Shown here: positions 18,269 through 26,613 of the stretch, piece by piece
Numbering within the stretch: the first letter of the stretch is position 1
Layout: every line of letters starts with the position of its first letter
Source of the DNA: Komagataeibacter oboediens
GTDB lineage: Bacteria > Pseudomonadota > Alphaproteobacteria > Acetobacterales > Acetobacteraceae
Reading direction: 5' to 3'
DNA: 64,000 nucleotides
NCBI RefSeq assembly: GCF_003207815.1
Contig: NZ_NKTX01000011.1
Location: 1-64,000, forward strand
Made by a program: the position numbers and the translations under genes
The notes under the pieces: model-generated
The model's input: the letters and a program-made list of their open reading frames with translations, nothing else
The model's database searches: none
Told to the model about the DNA's origin: nothing

Positions 18269-18772
18269 ATGCCAGCTCTGACTGAAACAGCAACCGCACG
18301 CAATACGAATCCACTCGATCTGATGGAACGGATCGTGGGCGGATATGACTGGAATTTCGAACGCCGCAGCGATTCGGAAATGGCCGCCGAGGCACCGGGC
18401 AAATGGTGCGATTACGGCCTGTTCTTCTGCTGGTCGGAAGAGGTGAACGCCATGCACTTCACCTGCACGTTCGACCTGAAGGTTCCGGCGGAACAGCGCC
18501 GCAACCTGTTCGAACTTGTGGCGCTGGCCAATGAACGGTTGTGGATCGGCCATTTCGGCATGGACCTTGACCATGGCACGCCGGTTTTCCGCCATGCCGT
18601 CCTGCTGCGCGGGTCCCGGGGCGCATCGGTGGAAAGCCTGGAGGACATGATCGACATCGCGCTGACAGAATGCGAACGTTTTTACCCCGCCTTCCAGTTC
18701 GTGCTGTGGGGCGGCAGGAAACCGGCCGAAGCGCTGGAAGCCGCGATGCTTGACTGCGCGGGGATGGCCTGA
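18269..18772 (+). CDS. YbjN domain-containing protein
   Basis: A 167-residue YbjN-family protein: blocks include WCDYGLFFCWSEEVNAMHF, LVALANERLWIGHFGMD and GTPVFRHAVLLRG, the order seen in this fold, which is related to type III secretion chaperones. No enzymatic motif. YbjN overexpression in E. coli alters motility and stress responses, but the molecular job is unknown. The stop overlaps the proC start by one base (TGATG), so it is coupled to proC. Confidence 0.87.
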   Translation: MPALTETATARNTNPLDLMERIVGGYDWNFERRSDSEMAAEAPGKWCDYGLFFCWSEEVNAMHFTCTFDLKVPAEQRRNLFELVALANERLWIGHFGMDLDHGTPVFRHAVLLRGSRGASVESLEDMIDIALTECERFYPAFQFVLWGGRKPAEALEAAMLDCAGMA

Positions 18773-19608
18773 TGTCCGACAGTCTTCCGCCCCTGCTGCT
18801 GGTCGGTTGTGGCAAGATGGGGGGGGCCATGCTGGATGGCTGGCTGAAGGAAGGGCTTGCCCCTTCCTTCATCATCGACCGCCACCGGGAATCCGTGCCA
18901 GCCCCGCACCACCTCGTGCGCAGCCCTGATGATGTCCCGGCCGATTTCCGGCCGGGCATGATCATACTGGCCACCAAACCGCAGAAAGTGGACAGCGTCC
19001 TGCCTGCGGTGGCGCCCTTTGCCGCCCATGCGCCCGTCATATCCGTACTGGCGGGCCGGACGGTCAGAAGCCTGACGGACGCGCTGGCGGCACACCAGCC
19101 GCCGGGCAGCCCGGCACCCATCGTCATCCGCACCATGCCCAATACGCCCTGCGCCATCGGGCAGGGCATGACGGTATGCTATGCCCCGCCCGCCGCAACC
19201 CCCGCGCAGCGCAGGCTGTGCACGCGCCTGCTGCGCGCGGTGGGGGAAGTCGCCTGGGTCGAGCATGAAGACCAGATCGACATCGTCACCGCCATTTCCG
19301 GCAGCGGACCGGCCTATGTCTTCCTGCTGGCCGAACTGATGGAACAGCTGGGCGTGGCTGATGGCCTGCCGCCTGAACTGGCCCGCCAGATCGCGCGCCA
19401 GACGGTTGCGGGATCTGGCGCGCTGATGCAGCAGAGCGGCATTGACGCCGCCACCCTGCGCCGCAACGTGACCAGCCCCAACGGCACCACACAAAAGGCG
19501 CTGGAGGTGCTGATGGCGGATGATGCATGGCCCGCGACCCTTGCCGCAGCCCTGAAGGCGGGGGCAGAACGGGCACGCGAACTGTCGGGCCCGCAACCCG
19601 TTTCATGA
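18772..19608 (+). CDS. proC: Pyrroline-5-carboxylate reductase
   Basis: A 278-residue ProC. The NADPH loop VGCGKMGGAM is near the N terminus; the C-terminal dimer domain includes ISGSGPAYVFLLAELM and NVTSPNGTTQKALEVL. It performs the last step of proline synthesis. A run of eight G (18819-18826) codes for MGGA in the cofactor loop, a potential slippage site. Confidence 0.97.
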   Translation: MSDSLPPLLLVGCGKMGGAMLDGWLKEGLAPSFIIDRHRESVPAPHHLVRSPDDVPADFRPGMIILATKPQKVDSVLPAVAPFAAHAPVISVLAGRTVRSLTDALAAHQPPGSPAPIVIRTMPNTPCAIGQGMTVCYAPPAATPAQRRLCTRLLRAVGEVAWVEHEDQIDIVTAISGSGPAYVFLLAELMEQLGVADGLPPELARQIARQTVAGSGALMQQSGIDAATLRRNVTSPNGTTQKALEVLMADDAWPATLAAALKAGAERARELSGPQPVS

Positions 19609-19656
19609 CCACGTGGTGCTGCGTGGCCTCCACCAATACCCTTAACCCGGAAGATT

Positions 19657-20307
19657 ATGCCCTCCATGGATAACGACCTGTTTGACGCCACCCTTCTCCG
19701 CTCAGCGTTGGAACGTGCCGCCTCGCACGGATGGCGACGCATGACGGTCGTTGATGCCGCGCGGGACGCCGGGCTGAGCCTGGAAACCGCCCGCAGGCGC
19801 GCGCCATGCAAGGCGATGATCCTGCTGACGCTGGGCCGGCTGGCGGATGAAGCGGCACTGGTGGAGGACGAATCCGAAGGCAGCGTGCGCGAAAAGCTGT
19901 TCGACATGCTCATGCGCCGGCTGGATGTGTTCCAGCAGTACCGCGAAGGCGTGCGCAGCGTGCTGCGCGCGGTGCCCATGGACCCGCCGCTGGCCATCCT
20001 GCTGGGGGGGGCGACGCTTGAAAGCATGAAATGGATCGCCAACGCGGCGGGACTGGAAACGAACGGTCTGGTCGGCGGCCTGCGCCTGCAGGCCCTGCTG
20101 GGCGTATGGACCATGACCCTGCGCGCATGGGACAAGGATGACAGTCAGGACATGGGCACCACCATGGCAGCACTTGATCAGGCGCTGGACCGTGCCGCGC
20201 GCGTGATCGGCCTGGCGCCGGCAGCCCCGCAGACGCCCGCGCCCGGCGGTGGCTATGACGCGGGGACCGACCCGTTGGTGGACCTGCCGCTGGAACCATC
20301 TTTCTGA
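19657..20307 (+). CDS. COQ9/TetR-fold protein
   Basis: A 216-residue helical protein. The N-terminal 50 residues resemble a TetR-type helix-turn-helix (WRRMTVVDAARDAGLSLETARRR). The remainder resembles COQ9-family proteins: VREKLFDMLMRRLDVFQQYREGVRSVL, LESMKWIANAAGLETNGLVG and LRAWDKDDSQDMGTTMAALDQALDRA are each displayed here as overlapping short blocks of that family's order. COQ9 is a lipid-binding factor of ubiquinone synthesis with a TetR fold. A DNA-binding role cannot be excluded. A G8 tract lies at 20004-20011. Confidence 0.75.
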   Translation: MPSMDNDLFDATLLRSALERAASHGWRRMTVVDAARDAGLSLETARRRAPCKAMILLTLGRLADEAALVEDESEGSVREKLFDMLMRRLDVFQQYREGVRSVLRAVPMDPPLAILLGGATLESMKWIANAAGLETNGLVGGLRLQALLGVWTMTLRAWDKDDSQDMGTTMAALDQALDRAARVIGLAPAAPQTPAPGGGYDAGTDPLVDLPLEPSF

Positions 20308-20319
20308 ATGAACGGGTTC

Positions 20320-20350
20320 GGGCTGTCCCCCCTTTACGGGACAGCCCTTT
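20320..20350 (+). terminator. Rho-independent terminator after the COQ9-like gene
   Basis: Perfect 10-bp stem GGGCTGTCCC/GGGACAGCCC (20320-20329 with 20338-20347) followed by TTT. It ends the ubiK-ybjN-proC-COQ9-like series before tRNA-Gln. Confidence 0.8.
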
Positions 20351-20400
20351 AGACATTAGAAGATCACCCTGACGCACGATTCGTGCGGTTGTCGGCTTAT

Positions 20401-20475
20401 TGGGGCGTAGCCAAGTGGTAAGGCAGCGGATTTTGATTCCGCCATGCGGAGGTTCGAACCCTCCCGCCCCAGCCA
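20401..20475 (+). tRNA. tRNA-Gln (UUG)
   Basis: Seven-base acceptor stem TGGGGCG/CGCCCCA, D arm with AGTGGTAA, anticodon stem GCGGA/TCCGC around a loop with TTG, T arm with GTTCGAA, discriminator G and encoded CCA. Complete and regular. Confidence 0.97.
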
Positions 20476-20582
20476 GTCATTCCTGAAAATCGTATCATAT
20501 CGCGACCTGCCGTGTGTCAGCGGGCCAGATCGGCCAGTCAGGAAAGGCATATCCCGCAGATCCGGACGATGTTTCTGGCAAG

Positions 20583-20650
20583 GCTTTTTAAACAAAGCGT
20601 CAGGGAACGCCGCCTTTTTGCAAAGAAGGCGGCATCCAGAACCGTTTATC
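20583..20650 (+). repeat. Dispersed two-hairpin repeat, copy 1
   Basis: First hairpin GCTTT...AAAGC (20583-20598), second GCCGCCTT...AAGGCGGC (20609-20633), then ATCCAGAACC. Same two-hairpin layout as the copies near 45.7, 51.1, 53.4 and 59.5 kb. Lies between tRNA-Gln and the convergent alpha-E gene. Confidence 0.65.
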
Positions 20651-20680
20651 CGTTTCTGATCTCGACGTTATTTCAAAATA

Positions 20681-21721
20681 TCAGTTCTGGACCTGCTCCA
20701 TCCGGCCCGTACCGGTAGAGTGGATCGAAAGGACGGGCGGCCAGAAGGCATGGGCGATTTCATTCTGGATCTGCCGCAGTTCGCGCTGGATCCAGTCCAT
20801 GTATTCATGCAGGCCCCGCATGATGATGTCTTCCACTGTCTGTTCCGCCAGTGTTACGCGCAGTTCCTCCACCCGTTCAATGATCGGGGCGCAGTGGCGC
20901 AGGCGGTATTCCCCCGCCAGTGATCCCAGCACGCTGTAGACACTGCGCAGGCTGGTGGACAGCGACCGGGGGAAACCGTCATTTTTCAGCAGGAACCCCA
21001 CGATATTGGCAGGCGTCATCCCTTCGGGCAGGACGCGGCGGAACGCATGATATGCCGCAGCCGAGCGCAGTACGGATGTCCACTGGCTCATGTCGATATC
21101 CGACCCGATTCCGACCTCGCTGGGCAGCAGGGTATGGTATTTTATGTCGATCAGCCGCGTGATCTGATCCGCGCGTTCAAGGTTCTTGCCAAGGATATAG
21201 AACAGCCACGCCTGATCGCGGTACAGCGTGCCCTCCGTTATGCCAAAATGCGTCTGGCAATCCTGTTTCAGCCGCGTGCACAGGCTGGACAGATAGCCCG
21301 CGCCGACGTCATTGGGTCCCAGTTCCATGACCCAGCGCGTAAAGACGTTCAGGTGCATCCACATCTCGGTCGAGATCAGGGGACGCAGCACCCGCGCATT
21401 TTCCCGCGCATAACGGGCCATGGACACGATGGAATCCGGATTGTTGGCGTCGATGATGTAAAAAGCCACCACGCTGCGTTCGGTCGCGGTCTCATGATGC
21501 TGGAAGAACAGGCCTTCATCCGCGTTGATCCGTATGACGCTGTCCCATCCCGCATCCATGTTGGTGGCGGAAACCGATGTGCTGGTCACCTCGATCAGGC
21601 GGGCAAGATTCTCGATACGCTCCATATAGCGCGCCAGCCACATCGTGCTTTCGGCATAGCGCGAAAGCAGGTTGCGCAGCCCCGGCACGACCGGGGCGGG
21701 AAAGACCGAAGCCTGTGTCAT
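20681..21721 (-). CDS. Alpha-E domain-containing protein
   Basis: A 346-residue, mostly helical alpha-E (COG2307) protein. Signature blocks are LLSRYAESTMWLARYMERIENLARL at the N terminus (seen as the short core WLARYMERIENLARL), then LFYILGKNLERADQITRLID and YMDWIQRELRQIQNEI. Alpha-E proteins have no proven activity, but they are almost always encoded with a circularly permuted ATP-grasp enzyme and a transglutaminase-like protease, as here. The ATG at 21721 overlaps the ATP-grasp stop by four bases (ATGA), which argues against a longer N terminus reaching into the upstream gene. Confidence 0.93.
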   Translation of the reverse strand: MTQASVFPAPVVPGLRNLLSRYAESTMWLARYMERIENLARLIEVTSTSVSATNMDAGWDSVIRINADEGLFFQHHETATERSVVAFYIIDANNPDSIVSMARYARENARVLRPLISTEMWMHLNVFTRWVMELGPNDVGAGYLSSLCTRLKQDCQTHFGITEGTLYRDQAWLFYILGKNLERADQITRLIDIKYHTLLPSEVGIGSDIDMSQWTSVLRSAAAYHAFRRVLPEGMTPANIVGFLLKNDGFPRSLSTSLRSVYSVLGSLAGEYRLRHCAPIIERVEELRVTLAEQTVEDIIMRGLHEYMDWIQRELRQIQNEIAHAFWPPVLSIHSTGTGRMEQVQN

Positions 21722-23184
21722 GATGCCAGCACCCATGTATCCTTTGACCCACCACCCTGCGAGGAATTGACCACCAGCGAACCCTTGCGCAGCGCCACGC
21801 GTGACAGGCCACCCGGCAGCACCCACGTATCGCGCCCTGTCACGGCAAAGGGACGCAGGTCCACATGTCGCGCCTCGACCCCCGCGGGGCATAATGTGGG
21901 CGAAACCGACAGGCTTATGACCGGCTGGCTTATGTAATTGGCCGGGTTGGCGCGCAGCAGGGCGCGGAATTCATCCAGTTCGGCCTGCGTGGCGTGGGGC
22001 CCGATCAGCAGTCCGTACCCACCGGATTCGCCCACCGGCTTGACCACCAGCCGTTCGATGTTGGCCAGGGTGTACTCCAGCCCCTCGCGCTCGGCACAGA
22101 TATGGGTTTCCACATTGGTCAGGATCGGCTCCTCATCCAGATAATAGCGGATGATGCGCGGCATGTAGGCGTAAACGGCCTTGTCATCCGCAACGCCGGT
22201 GCCAATGGCATTGGCCAGCGTCACATTCCCCTGACGATAGGCATCCACCAGTCCCGGCACGCCCAGCATGCTGTCGGGATTGAACACCAGCGGGTCAAGG
22301 AAATCGTCATTCAGCCGGCGGTAGATGGAATGGACCGGGCGGGGACCGGCCACGGTGCGCATGTAGACGCGCCCGTCCTCCACCATCAGGTCACGTCCCT
22401 CGACCAGCGGGATACCCATTTCACGCGCCAGGAACACATGTTCGAAATACGCGGCGTTATAGATACCCGGCGAAAGCAGGACCACCTGCGGGTTATCCAC
22501 GCCCGCGGGTGCGACCTCCGCCAGCGCGCGGTGCAGGCGCGGGCCGTATTCATCGACCGGACGGATGTTCAGCCCCCGTGCCAGATCGGGCATGAGGCGC
22601 AGCATCATCTGCCGGTCCTCCAGCACGTACGACACGCCTGACGGCGTGCGGGCATTGTCTTCCAGCACCAGGAAACGGCCATCGCGGTCACGCACCAGGT
22701 CGGTGCCGTTGATATGCACGTACACCCCGCCGGGCACGTCCAGCCCGACCATGGCCTGACAGTAATTGGCATTGCCCAGCACCAGATCCCGCGGCACCAC
22801 GCCGTCATTGAGGATATGCCGGTCGTGGTAGATGTCATGCAGGAACAGGTTGATGGCGCGCACGCGCTGCTGCACGCCGCGTTCGACATGATCCCATTCC
22901 GCCGCAGTCAGCACGCGGGGAATGACATCGAACGGCAGGACACGGTCGATCGCCTCGCGGTCGGAATAGACGGTAAAGGTAATGCCAAGGCGGTAGAACT
23001 GCGCCTCCACCGCGGCGGCCCTGCGCCGCAGTTCCGCCAGGTCGAAACGGGCCAGTCGGTCGCGCACCCGCTGCAGGTCCGGGGGCGGGCTGTCGCCGCG
23101 ATTGAGCAGTTCACAGAAATAATCCGGAATGTCGTACGTCGCGAACAGCCCGGCGGCCTGTACTGCCGTTTTCATATCATTCAT
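21718..23184 (-). CDS. Circularly permuted type 2 ATP-grasp protein
   Basis: A 488-residue COG2308 protein. Family blocks include FTVYSDREAIDRVLPFDVIPR, LNDGVVPRDLVLGN, LEDNARTPSGVSYVLEDRQ and, near the C terminus, LVVKPVGESGGYGLLIGP, an ATP-grasp glycine-rich loop preceded by a lysine. ATP-grasp enzymes join a carboxylate to an amine through an acyl phosphate, so a peptide-ligase or amidoligase activity is predicted. It is the first gene of a two-gene operon with the alpha-E gene and diverges from the transglutaminase gene. ATG 23175 is an alternative start. Confidence 0.93.
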   Translation of the reverse strand: MNDMKTAVQAAGLFATYDIPDYFCELLNRGDSPPPDLQRVRDRLARFDLAELRRRAAAVEAQFYRLGITFTVYSDREAIDRVLPFDVIPRVLTAAEWDHVERGVQQRVRAINLFLHDIYHDRHILNDGVVPRDLVLGNANYCQAMVGLDVPGGVYVHINGTDLVRDRDGRFLVLEDNARTPSGVSYVLEDRQMMLRLMPDLARGLNIRPVDEYGPRLHRALAEVAPAGVDNPQVVLLSPGIYNAAYFEHVFLAREMGIPLVEGRDLMVEDGRVYMRTVAGPRPVHSIYRRLNDDFLDPLVFNPDSMLGVPGLVDAYRQGNVTLANAIGTGVADDKAVYAYMPRIIRYYLDEEPILTNVETHICAEREGLEYTLANIERLVVKPVGESGGYGLLIGPHATQAELDEFRALLRANPANYISQPVISLSVSPTLCPAGVEARHVDLRPFAVTGRDTWVLPGGLSRVALRKGSLVVNSSQGGGSKDTWVLAS

Positions 23185-23468
23185 GCCCTACCCCCGCTGG
23201 CGTGGAGGTGGATCAGGCGCGAAGGAATCATGTCCGCCCACCTGCAATTTCGTTTCGATCCGTTTCTAGCGGAGCAAGAAAATCGTCTCTTGCCAAGAAC
23301 GAATCTGCATTCCCCTTCCATTCGCACCCAAATGACTGAAAAATACGATATTGCCGCCACCACCAATCCTGATACCGTAAACAGGCATACAGACACCACG
23401 TCCGAACCGCACCATCGCCGGATCACGATGGCAGGCATGCGGGACAGTTTTCCGGGGCTTTAGATTAC
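23185..23468. promoter_or_regulatory. Shared intergenic region of the ATP-grasp / transglutaminase cluster
   Basis: This 284-base gap separates two divergent operons of one apparent system, so it should hold both promoters. Visible elements are a direct repeat CGTTTC...CGTTTC with a ten-base period (23251-23256 and 23261-23266) and an inverted pair GCAAGA/TCTTGC (23274-23279, 23288-23293). Neither is matched to a known regulator. Confidence 0.4.
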
Positions 23469-24380
23469 ATGAACGCGCATGCCATGCTGGTCCACCACAC
23501 ACGGTACCGATACGACCGGCCCGTTCACCTCGGCCCGCAGACCGTCCGGCTGCGGCCGGTGGCGGCATGCAGGAATATCCTCTCCCACAGCATGGACATC
23601 GCCCCGCAGCCCTGCACGCGCACATGGGGGCTGGATGCGTTTGGCAATCATGCCGCACGCATCACGTTTCCCGAACGTGTCACGCATTTCGACATTACCG
23701 TCCGACTTGCCACCGACCAGACGCCCGTCAACCCGTTCCGCTTCACCATGGCCAAGTCGGCATGCCGCTGGCCTGCGGACGGGGCATGCAATGACCCTGC
23801 CCTTGGCCCTTACATGCAGGCAGCAGACGAAGCCGGCGCCCCAACCCCGCTACTTGATGCATTCGTGCAGGAATGGCGCGCCCTGCTGCCCTGCCCGACG
23901 CTGGACCTGCTGGTGAACCTGACACGGACCATCGCCACGCGCATCACCTACCGCATCCGGACCGAAGCTGGCGTCTGGTCGCCAGAGGATACCCTGCGCA
24001 ATGCCGCCGGATCATGCCGGGACAGCGCATGGCTGCTGATTGCCGTGCTGCGCCGTCTGGGCTTTGCCGCCCGGTTTGTATCGGGCTACCTGTTCCAGCC
24101 GGACCTGAACGCACCGGACCGGCTGGGGTGCGACCTGCATGCCTGGACGCAGGTGCATGTACCCGGCGCAGGATGGATCGGGCTGGATACGACATCGGGG
24201 CTACTGGCGACACAGGGACATATCCCGCTTGCCGTCGCCCCCACGCCACAGCAGGCGGCCCCCGTCAGTGGCCTGCTGGACCAGTGCGTCGCCACCTTTG
24301 AAGCCATAATGGAAACCGTGCCCATGCCCCCGATCGCGGACATGGCGTCCCAGCCGCACCGGGCGATACACCCCTTATGA
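23469..24380 (+). CDS. Transglutaminase-like cysteine protease family protein
   Basis: A 303-residue protein with an N-terminal beta-rich domain beginning VHHTRYRYDRPVHLGPQTVRLRP, typical of this family, then the transglutaminase core. The triad is visible: Cys183 in GSCRDSAWLL, His224 in DLHAWTQVHVPG and Asp240 in GLDTTSG. Bacterial proteins of this type are mostly predicted peptidases rather than cross-linking enzymes. No signal peptide. Its stop overlaps the metallopeptidase start by four bases. Confidence 0.93.
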   Translation: MNAHAMLVHHTRYRYDRPVHLGPQTVRLRPVAACRNILSHSMDIAPQPCTRTWGLDAFGNHAARITFPERVTHFDITVRLATDQTPVNPFRFTMAKSACRWPADGACNDPALGPYMQAADEAGAPTPLLDAFVQEWRALLPCPTLDLLVNLTRTIATRITYRIRTEAGVWSPEDTLRNAAGSCRDSAWLLIAVLRRLGFAARFVSGYLFQPDLNAPDRLGCDLHAWTQVHVPGAGWIGLDTTSGLLATQGHIPLAVAPTPQQAAPVSGLLDQCVATFEAIMETVPMPPIADMASQPHRAIHPL

Positions 24381-25453
24381 AACTGTTTTTCTGCCAGTCA
24401 TGCCAGCAGGTCCTGTTTTTTGAAAATACGGCCTGCGAACGCTGTGGCCATACGCTGGGTTATGTGCCCGAACGCACCGTGCTGTCCGCGCTGGACGCCA
24501 TGGGGGACGGGCTATGGCAGCCGCTGGCGACACCGGATGCGCCACCGCGCGCGCTATGTGCCAACAATGCCTACAGCGCATGCAACTGGCTGGTCGAGCC
24601 GGGACAGCCATACTGCCTTGCGTGCAGTTTCAACCGCACCATTCCCAACCTGTCGGTACCGGGCAATATCGCGCGGTGGCAGAAGCTCGAGATCGCCAAG
24701 CACCGGCTGTTCTACAGCCTGCTGCGGCTCGGGCTGCCACTGCGCAACCGGCGACAGGACCCTGAGGGCGGCCTGGCGTTCGACTTCCTCGACAGCCTGC
24801 CCGACGGCCCCCCCGCCATGACCGGGCACACGAATGGCGTCATCACCATTGCCCTGAACGAGACGGACGATGCACGACGCGAACAGATGCGGCTGGAGAT
24901 GGGGGAATACTACCGCACCCTGCTGGGCCATTTCCGCCATGAAATCGGACATTATTACTGGAATGTCCTGATCCGGGACGCAGGCCCTGACCGCCTGGCC
25001 GCCTGCCGGGACGTGTTTGGCGATGACCGGCGCGATTATGCCGACAGCCTGAAGGCACATTACGCCACCCCCACCACCGATACGTGGCGCGGGCAGTATG
25101 TCAGCCATTACGCCACGTCCCACCCGTGGGAGGACTTCGCCGAGACATGGGCGCATTACCTGCACATCATCTCGACGCTCGAGACCGCATGGGCCTACGG
25201 CATGTCCATTGACGCGTCAGGCGCCCACGCCCCCCCGCTGCGCGCCAGCATACAACGCGATCCCTATACCGAGATGTCCTTTGCCGAAATCACGGATGGC
25301 TGGCTGCCCCTGACCTATGCCGCCAACAGCCTCAACCGTTCCATGGGGCTGCCGGATTTCTACCCCTTCGTGCTGGCGCCAGAGATCCTGCGCAAGCTGT
25401 CCTTCATCCACGAACTGATCCGCGACAGCCGCGTGGATAATATAACGGCATGA
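24377..25453 (+). CDS. Zinc-ribbon metallopeptidase family protein (COG4307/DUF2248-like)
   Basis: A 358-residue protein with an N-terminal zinc ribbon (Cys6, Cys9, Cys20, Cys23), a second cysteine group (Cys61, Cys69, Cys80, Cys83) and a gluzincin-type motif HEIGH at 188-192. A downstream SHPWEDFAETWAHYLHI could supply the third zinc ligand (glutamate) and a conserved histidine. No export signal is seen, so it probably acts in the cytosol. Translationally coupled to the transglutaminase-like gene, implying a joint task. The substrate is unknown. Confidence 0.88.
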   Translation: MKLFFCQSCQQVLFFENTACERCGHTLGYVPERTVLSALDAMGDGLWQPLATPDAPPRALCANNAYSACNWLVEPGQPYCLACSFNRTIPNLSVPGNIARWQKLEIAKHRLFYSLLRLGLPLRNRRQDPEGGLAFDFLDSLPDGPPAMTGHTNGVITIALNETDDARREQMRLEMGEYYRTLLGHFRHEIGHYYWNVLIRDAGPDRLAACRDVFGDDRRDYADSLKAHYATPTTDTWRGQYVSHYATSHPWEDFAETWAHYLHIISTLETAWAYGMSIDASGAHAPPLRASIQRDPYTEMSFAEITDGWLPLTYAANSLNRSMGLPDFYPFVLAPEILRKLSFIHELIRDSRVDNITA

Positions 25454-25562
25454 TATAAAATAAATTTTCCCGGTATCGCCCTGTTTCACACAGGCAGAGC
25501 TTCCTGAACAGAGTCCCACCAGCGACATCCTGCATTTTCGGACCGCGCTGCGGGTCGATACG

Positions 25563-26507
25563 TCAGACCGTTTCTTCCTCCCCCGTGAGGGGGGCAATGG
25601 AAATGGCGCTGTCGTTCATGTCGCGGCAGCATGCCCGCAGGGTGGAAATGAAATTGGCCAGCAGCGGCACATGCTGCCCCGCCCGCATGGCAATGGCCAG
25701 TTCCGCACGCGGCGCCTTCGCACCCAGCGAATGATAGGTCACGCCCCCCGAATGGATCTGGTGCAGCGACCGGGGCACGACCGATACCCCAAGCCCCGCG
25801 GCCACCAGCGGCACGGTGGACGCGATCTGCGGGGCCTGCTGGCCCATACGTGGCGTGAAACCGGCATTGTGGCAGGCAGACAGGATCGCGTCATGAAACC
25901 CCGGCCCCAGTTCTCGCGGGAAGATGATGAAGGGTTCATCCACCAGCATTTCCAGCTCAAGGTGGCGGTGAATGGCAAGCGGGTGCCCCTTGGGCAGGGC
26001 CACGACCGTTTCCTCCTCCAGCAGGGGGGACACCAGCAGGCCGGCCCCGTCGGGCACCGGAGGGCGGACAATGGCGATGTCTATGGCTCGGTCATGCAGG
26101 CTTTTGCGCAGGGCGGGGGTATTGCTTTCCTCCAGATAGATCGTGACATCGGGCCACAATTCCCGAAAACGCCGTACCGTCAGCGGAATCATCGGCAGTA
26201 GCGAGACCGCACCCGCCAGCCCCACGCGGATATGCCCCTTCTCACCCCGCGCCAGCCCCTGTGCCGTAGCCAGGAACTGCTGCTGCATGCCCAGCAGGGC
26301 GCGCGCCTGATCCAGCAGGACCAGACCGATATCCGTCAGCCTGACCCCACGCGTCAGGCGCTGGAACAAAAGAACACCCAGTTCATTTTCAAGCTGCTTG
26401 ATCTGCTGGCTCAAAGGTGGCTGTTCTATGCCTAGCTGCTCTGCAGCACGGGTAAAGCTCCCGTTCTCGGCAACGGCTACAAAATATCGTAAATGCCTTA
26501 AATCCAT
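25563..26507 (-). CDS. LysR family transcriptional regulator
   Basis: A 314-residue LTTR. The N-terminal winged helix-turn-helix reads MDLRHLRYFVAVAENGSFT and AAEQLGIEQPPLSQQIKQLE; the C-terminal two-lobed effector domain spans about 90-300. It diverges from lutABC over a 106-base gap holding an inverted repeat, so it is the likely regulator of lactate use and of itself. The effector is not evident from sequence. Confidence 0.92.
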   Translation of the reverse strand: MDLRHLRYFVAVAENGSFTRAAEQLGIEQPPLSQQIKQLENELGVLLFQRLTRGVRLTDIGLVLLDQARALLGMQQQFLATAQGLARGEKGHIRVGLAGAVSLLPMIPLTVRRFRELWPDVTIYLEESNTPALRKSLHDRAIDIAIVRPPVPDGAGLLVSPLLEEETVVALPKGHPLAIHRHLELEMLVDEPFIIFPRELGPGFHDAILSACHNAGFTPRMGQQAPQIASTVPLVAAGLGVSVVPRSLHQIHSGGVTYHSLGAKAPRAELAIAMRAGQHVPLLANFISTLRACCRDMNDSAISIAPLTGEEETV

Positions 26508-26532
26508 GTTCCATATAAATTATATATGGGAA
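26508..26532. promoter_or_regulatory. Palindromic operator candidate between lysR-type gene and lutA
   Basis: Inverted repeat CCATATA-AATTA-TATATGG (26511-26529), extended by TTCC and GGAA on the flanks with one base offset. It abuts the LysR-type start codon and lies about 85 bases upstream of lutA. Size and position fit a LysR-type binding site; binding itself is inference. Confidence 0.5.
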
Positions 26533-26613
26533 TGTCTTTCAATATATATTTGACGAAATAACATGGCTTGCGCCACGTTTCGCGCCAATCGTGCTGAGGA
26601 TGAGTATCCCATA

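Noticed and set aside
19657-20307. Plain TetR-family repressor
   Set aside because: The N terminus is HTH-like, but the rest follows the COQ9 pattern (MRRLDVFQQYREGVR, SMKWIANAAGLET). Kept as COQ9/TetR-fold with both options open.
23469-24380. True protein cross-linking transglutaminase
   Set aside because: Bacterial proteins with this N-terminal domain and gene context are more consistent with predicted peptidases; the triad alone does not show transfer activity.
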